From positions 9,471,192 to 9,535,191 of the forward strand of contig WARS01000014.1 of the NCBI GenBank assembly GCA_008933995.1: a DNA stretch of 64,000 nucleotides, read 5' to 3'. The notes under the pieces are model-generated. The model made no database searches and had not been told where the DNA came from. It worked only from the letters and a program-made list of their open reading frames with translations. The translations under genes and the position numbers were made by a program. The stretch is from Datnioides undecimradiatus. Lineage: Eukaryota; Chordata; Actinopteri; Lobotiformes; Datnioididae. The first letter of the stretch is position 1, and the number at the start of each line of letters is the position of its first letter. Shown piece by piece: positions 59,670 to 64,000 of this stretch.

Positions 59670-60171
59670 CCCTTTAACACCTGAGCCTGTCCTGTAAGTG
59701 CTTTTGCCCATTTTACCTGGAACTTTCAATACCTGGATGTTATACGGTATACTATTAGCTGCATGTTAGAAGAGTGTGATGACAGTTGAAAAAGACAAAA
59801 ACGGAATTGGATTTTAGAGTTTTAGTGAACAAACAACACTGTAATTATATTTGAATAGCAGTTTTTGCATGTTATATTTGAAATTTGAAGAGTATAAAAC
59901 TATTTCCAGTAAAATTCGAGAGTCTGTGTCTCATAATGTGAGTAAAAAGACCATAAAATGGAAACTTTCTCCACTGCTGTGTGTAGTGGGAACGAAGTGG
60001 CTGCTTCGCGGGCTTCTGGGACATTCGCAAGTGAAATTACCGTAATAACTTCATTTTGGCTGTAAAGCGCAACATCTCAGCTTTCAGAAACCGTTTAATT
60101 TTTTCCGATAGCACAAACCATGACGTAATTACTGTAATCCAAAGTGCGCTTGCGCAAACGTGTCGCCGGGG
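59670..60171 (+). mobile_element. piggyBac-like MITE, full-length copy
   Basis: TTAA (59666-59669) precedes CCCTTTAACACCTGAGCC, and GTCGCCGGGG precedes TTAA (60172-60175). The termini thus start CCC on both strands and lie between TTAA duplications. It is 502 bp with no coding frame. A truncated copy lies at 18841-19209. Beyond the CCC, the inverted terminal match is poor, so the family assignment rests on the TTAA/CCC signature. Confidence 0.55.
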
Positions 60172-60175
60172 TTAA

Positions 60176-60939
60176 AGCTTGATCATGTGTTGCGGCTCAC
60201 TATGGGTTATCATCTGACAGAGTCTTTACCTTTACCTGACATTGTTCAAACACTAGGATCCACTATGTCATTGGGCAAAAGCGACAATATTGCACTTGCT
60301 ACTCATAAGATCTGGTACATTTACATTCAGGTTTGTGGAAAGAGCCTTGTTTCCAAAGTTTGAACTCAAATCAATATGTTGCGCTCTCAAGAGGCCTGCT
60401 ACGACTGCTTTAGACTTCATTTCCCAAAAAAGCACAAAACTGGGCTCATCAGCACTGTAGCCTTCAGTCTAACGCCGGTCAGGACGATGTGATGTCCTTC
60501 AGTTTTTAGCAACCTCTTAGCGGATCATCCTTCTCTACTTGGGAAGCTGCTTGTGTGTTGGGACATATGGATTTTGCCAACAACAACATATGCTGTGAAA
60601 ATAATTAAAAGGTATATTGGTGAGGTATTGAAGGTTTAAAACTCCTGCTGTCACAGGCTGATATGAAAGCGAGTGTGCGACTGTTGTGTTAACGTGCTGC
60701 AGGCTTTTGAAGATCAATATGAATATTTTGGGGCTAAAATGCTGACATTTAATGTGGATATTCTGCACATTCGAACACTATTAAAATGTATAAAACTGAA
60801 AATTTAAAAGGTGGAGCACTGTGAGACAGATTCTCAACAGGCTGGTGCATTCAAAAGAGAAATGGGTTTACTATCCACAGGAGGACAATTTAAGATTTCT
60901 GGCTCCCCTTTTCCTCGTAACCCTTCTTCTGTATCATAA
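60176..60939. other. Non-coding stretch between MITE and solo-LTR candidate
   Basis: Nothing recognised. Confidence 0.4.
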
Positions 60940-62854
60940 TGTTGGGCCTCATACAGACAACAGGCCAACAAGGTTTACGACCTGAGGTCAGATACAGATC
61001 AAAGACTGCAGACCAACCAAATGGCTGCTCTCTTTGTCTAAGACCTGGGAGCCAGGTCACAAAGGTATGCAGGACACCTCCATCCCCATTCACTCTGCTG
61101 CCCCCCTGCTGAGTGCAGCTCCCAATTGGACGGAGCCATTAGCATCTTGGCTACTCCTTATCTTAGACCTATGGGCCAGAGCACACAGGAGTGGGGGACA
61201 CCTCCGCCCCTACCTGCTCGGCCACCCCCCTGGTGAGCGCTGGCCCCCAAACGGCATAGGAACCACCAACACCCCGCTCCATTTGTCTCAGATCAAAGGG
61301 CCAGACCAGGAAGGAGCACAGGCTATCCCTGTCCTAACCCCCTCTGTCGTCCCCCCCGGTGGGTGTGGACTCCCATTGGACAATAGCCGCCAACACCCTG
61401 CTGTGCGGCCAGATGTTTGCAGGTATATTACCTGCACTAACCCTCACAACTTTGCTTCCAGTCTGTGTCTAGTGGCTTCCACACGAATCCCAGCTAGGCA
61501 CGATGAAAAAGGAAGTGAAACACCACTTCGAACCGCTTCCAGTCTGTTTCTAGTCGGTTTCCACCCGGATCCCAGCTAGTCACGACGAAAAAGGGAGTAA
61601 ACACCGTACGGACCTGAACTATGTGCCAATCTCACCCTCGCTGGACAAACTGAGATTTCCCAAGCACATTATTTCCACGGATCCGAAGGAGAGTCGCTGC
61701 CGCCGCAGACGCCGTCACCGCCAGCGCTCTCAATAAAGTACCTGCAGACCCAACTTGCCACTTCCCGCTGATCGCGGAGGATTGCCTGGCCGCCGCCGCC
61801 GCCATGGACGCCGCCGCCGCCAGCGCTCAAAGTACCTGCAGAAGGAAGAAAGGACCGCCGCGTCTTTCTTCAACCTTTGCAACCCGCTGTGCAACCCGCT
61901 GACAGAGCGACACGGCCCACCGTCATTATCCGAGCCGAGGAACCGAGCCGGACCCAAAGACGGATCCCACACATCTCCCTGCTTCATGGGCACGTAAGAG
62001 GCTTGATCTGGGCAGAGGTAGTCTTTGTGTTTCCATATGAATTTTATTACATAAGTTAAGTTGACGGACTACAAGTCCCGCGCTCTGAATTAATGGACCA
62101 AGCGTCACATTTGTTTATTTAATCTCTTTGATCGGGTGTACTATGGTCTAACGACCGGAGCCCGAAGAATTTTTCTTTATGTGCTGTGTTTTCCCTTCTT
62201 TCCCCCTTAACCGACACGCAAATACACACCGGGTATACACTGGTGAAAACTAATTTTTCAGAGACACACAGGCTAAGCTCACAGACGCCACTAGCCGTTG
62301 TCTTTTTCAAACCTCGCGGTCATTTCCTCTGACCGAAGCTCTTGCGTGACGTACTCCCTCTCCTCCCTTATGTCCGCAACCTCACCCCTCCTCTTTTACA
62401 CACACACACAGACACATACACACACGCACACACACACTTGTATAATCTAGAATAGATACATGATGGATGTCTATTGATTGAGGTGTTATCGATTATTAAT
62501 TGATATCATTGATTTTAATAAATTCTGTTATGTTTTAAAGAGAAGTTGTCTGCATTGTTTGTACAAGTGTTGTTGTAAAGGCTGGTTAAAAGAGTCAGTG
62601 CTCGGATTCACACCTTCATTGTTCGTCTCGTGCATGTCAGTATCTCCCAGGTACTGATATCTGTAAGCGAACGTTTGTGAGACTGATTTTCGAGTTGGTT
62701 ATTGGTCCCTGATACCAGGGTGGTGCCCCGTAATTATTAATTCTTATTAATAATAATATTCTTTCAGTTAATAATTATCATAGATAATTATTAATTCTTG
62801 CTAATAACCTACTCCTATAAGGCACAACAAATGATGCCTATGCGAAGCACAACA
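60940..62854 (+). mobile_element. Candidate solo LTR, 1.9-kb TG...CA element, copy 2
   Basis: 1915 bp from TGTTGGG to CACAACA, flanked by the 4-bp duplication ATAA (60936-60939 and 62855-62858). It is colinear with 13393-15308. Differences include two rather than three tandem units near 61458-61600 and an extra GCC-rich repeat near 61795-61820. The CA run (62397-62438) is shorter, and there is an extra stretch of about 40 bp of AT-rich sequence near 62760-62800. An AATAAA occurs near 61733. A separate target duplication shows that it is an independent insertion. Confidence 0.65.
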
Positions 62855-62858
62855 ATAA

Positions 62859-64000
62859 CACAGCCATTCCTAATGAGGTTGTCTAACCCAATGTATGCTT
62901 TGACCAACTTAGACCAACATGTCTCATAAACAAAGCATTTCATATGGGCCAGCATATGAAAATCCGCTGCGTCCCCCTGATCAATAGTCCAACCAAGTCT
63001 GCCGCGCATTCTTTTTCATTAGCTTTCCGGCCGCTTTCATGTCACACAGCGCTGCGTGTCACTTCTCCGTCAGACATGGAGAAGGATAAAGGGAAGAATG
63101 AGAGGGAGAGTGGAAGACAAAAATAAGGGAGACAGCAGGAAATGGACAGAAGCTGTCGTTCTATCCTGTCAGAAAGACTAACTGAAAACATCACGCTTAA
63201 AAAAATCGACCCTGAGTCACAAATCACTGCTTTTTCCTCCAATACAATTATGATAAAAGAGAGCCTCAGAAAAAGTGGAAAAGTATTTGTCAAGAATTAA
63301 TGAACAGGTTCGCCTTGATTTGGCATATTAAGTGGGTTCTTCTCATTGTAAAACAGTAGCAAAACAATGCCAAATCATGTCTGAAGTGATGATTGTAAAT
63401 CCACCTGGCTCTGTTTAAATGCTACCCTTTGAGGAGAGACTGAGCCAACAGCAGACCTGAAACTCCTACAGATCTGCAAGCCACTGGGTCCCGGGGCAGG
63501 ATGTGCCCCACTTTGTTTTCTACCACAGAAGCATTAAAGCTAAGAACTTCCCTTTTACAGTGAATCTTAAGGTAACTACTGGAACTTCTCTGTGGCTGCT
63601 CAGTGAGAATACACTCGGGGGATTAGAAGCTCCAACTTTAAATAACATTTGGATGGGACTACTACAGCTGTGGTCTGCAAACGCTCTGTTCACCCACACA
63701 GGTGATTAGACCCCTGTGGCTGAAGGAAGGAGAAACTAGAGGTTGTCTTACCAACAATGCAGTCATGCTGTTACGAATGGTGCCAAGCAGCGAACAAGGG
63801 AATATGGAATAATAGTCCAAAGACAAATCCGGAATCCGGCAATCAACAAAGGAGACACAGGAGGGAACAGGAAACAGGAACTCAGAGACACAGGAGGAGA
63901 GAACTCAGGAAAACAGGAAATGATGAAAATCTGAACTCCAAACCCAAACCATCTTTCTCTGCTGCATCATACAGATTCATGTTGACAGGAGCCTCAGTTC
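62859..64000. other. Non-coding stretch at the window end
   Basis: No supported exon. The last 230 bp (from about 63770) are A/G-rich with repeated AGGA/ACAGGA words and have the look of a dispersed repeat entering the window end, but no family was identified. Confidence 0.35.

Noticed and set aside
13393..62854. A large segmental duplication linking 13-19 kb with 59-63 kb
   Set aside because: Both the 1.9-kb element and the MITE occur in both places, but in different order and spacing (LTR then MITE; MITE then LTR). The flanking sequences differ and each LTR-like copy has its own target duplication. Independent insertions explain this better.
1..64000. CRISPR arrays, operons, prophage or bacterial defence systems
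   Set aside because: Nothing prokaryotic is present; the tandem repeats are microsatellites, LTR units or the hendecad-coding array.

Overview
The window looks like a piece of a teleost (probably percomorph) nuclear genome. The support is a moderately AT-rich, CA-microsatellite-rich background and a typical bony-fish mix of mobile elements: Tc1, hAT, piggyBac, a Ty3/gypsy chromovirus, L2/Rex-type LINEs and a tRNA-derived SINE whose 3' tail resembles an L2-type tail. There is also a C1q-family gene with vertebrate-style introns. Nothing prokaryotic is present, and most of the window is non-coding.

Layout. 1-3688: no gene; one perfect 17-bp-arm hairpin at 777-815. 3697-10742: a hAT element with an 8-bp target duplication (CCCACAAT), split by a decayed 5.46-kb Ty3/gypsy chromovirus (4632-10088). 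13393-15308 and 60940-62854: two same-strand copies of a 1.9-kb TG...CA element, each with its own 4-bp target duplication (ATAG, ATAA); they are best read as solo LTRs of an unidentified retroelement. 15309-34417: long non-coding stretch with a truncated piggyBac-like MITE (18841), a Tc1 relic (21.2 kb), a CA-rich island (22 kb), a short dispersed repeat (27.95 kb) and a LINE 3' relic (31.66 kb). 34418-38040: two LINE copies meeting tail to tail; the minus-strand copy is interrupted by a half-deleted Tc1. 38364-41097: a decayed or mis-assembled intronless gene for a coiled-coil protein made mostly of 11-residue repeats. 43785-44602: an intact three-exon C1q-like gene on the minus strand. 44744-47804: a three-level nest (piggyBac-like element, then SINE, then IR/DR-type Tc1), each level marked by candidate target duplications. 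49423-50132: a possible two-exon gene for an unrecognised multi-pass membrane protein. 51057-52885: a 5'-truncated L2-type LINE with an uninterrupted reverse-transcriptase reading frame. 52886-64000: non-coding apart from the second MITE copy (59670-60171) and the second solo-LTR candidate.

The only host genes supported are the C1q-like gene (strong), the coiled-coil repeat gene (real structure, broken frame) and the membrane-protein candidate (tentative). They show no shared pathway. No convincing new multi-gene system was found. The items most worth a second look are the twin 1.9-kb LTR-like elements, the hendecad-repeat gene, the nested transposons and the orphan membrane protein.
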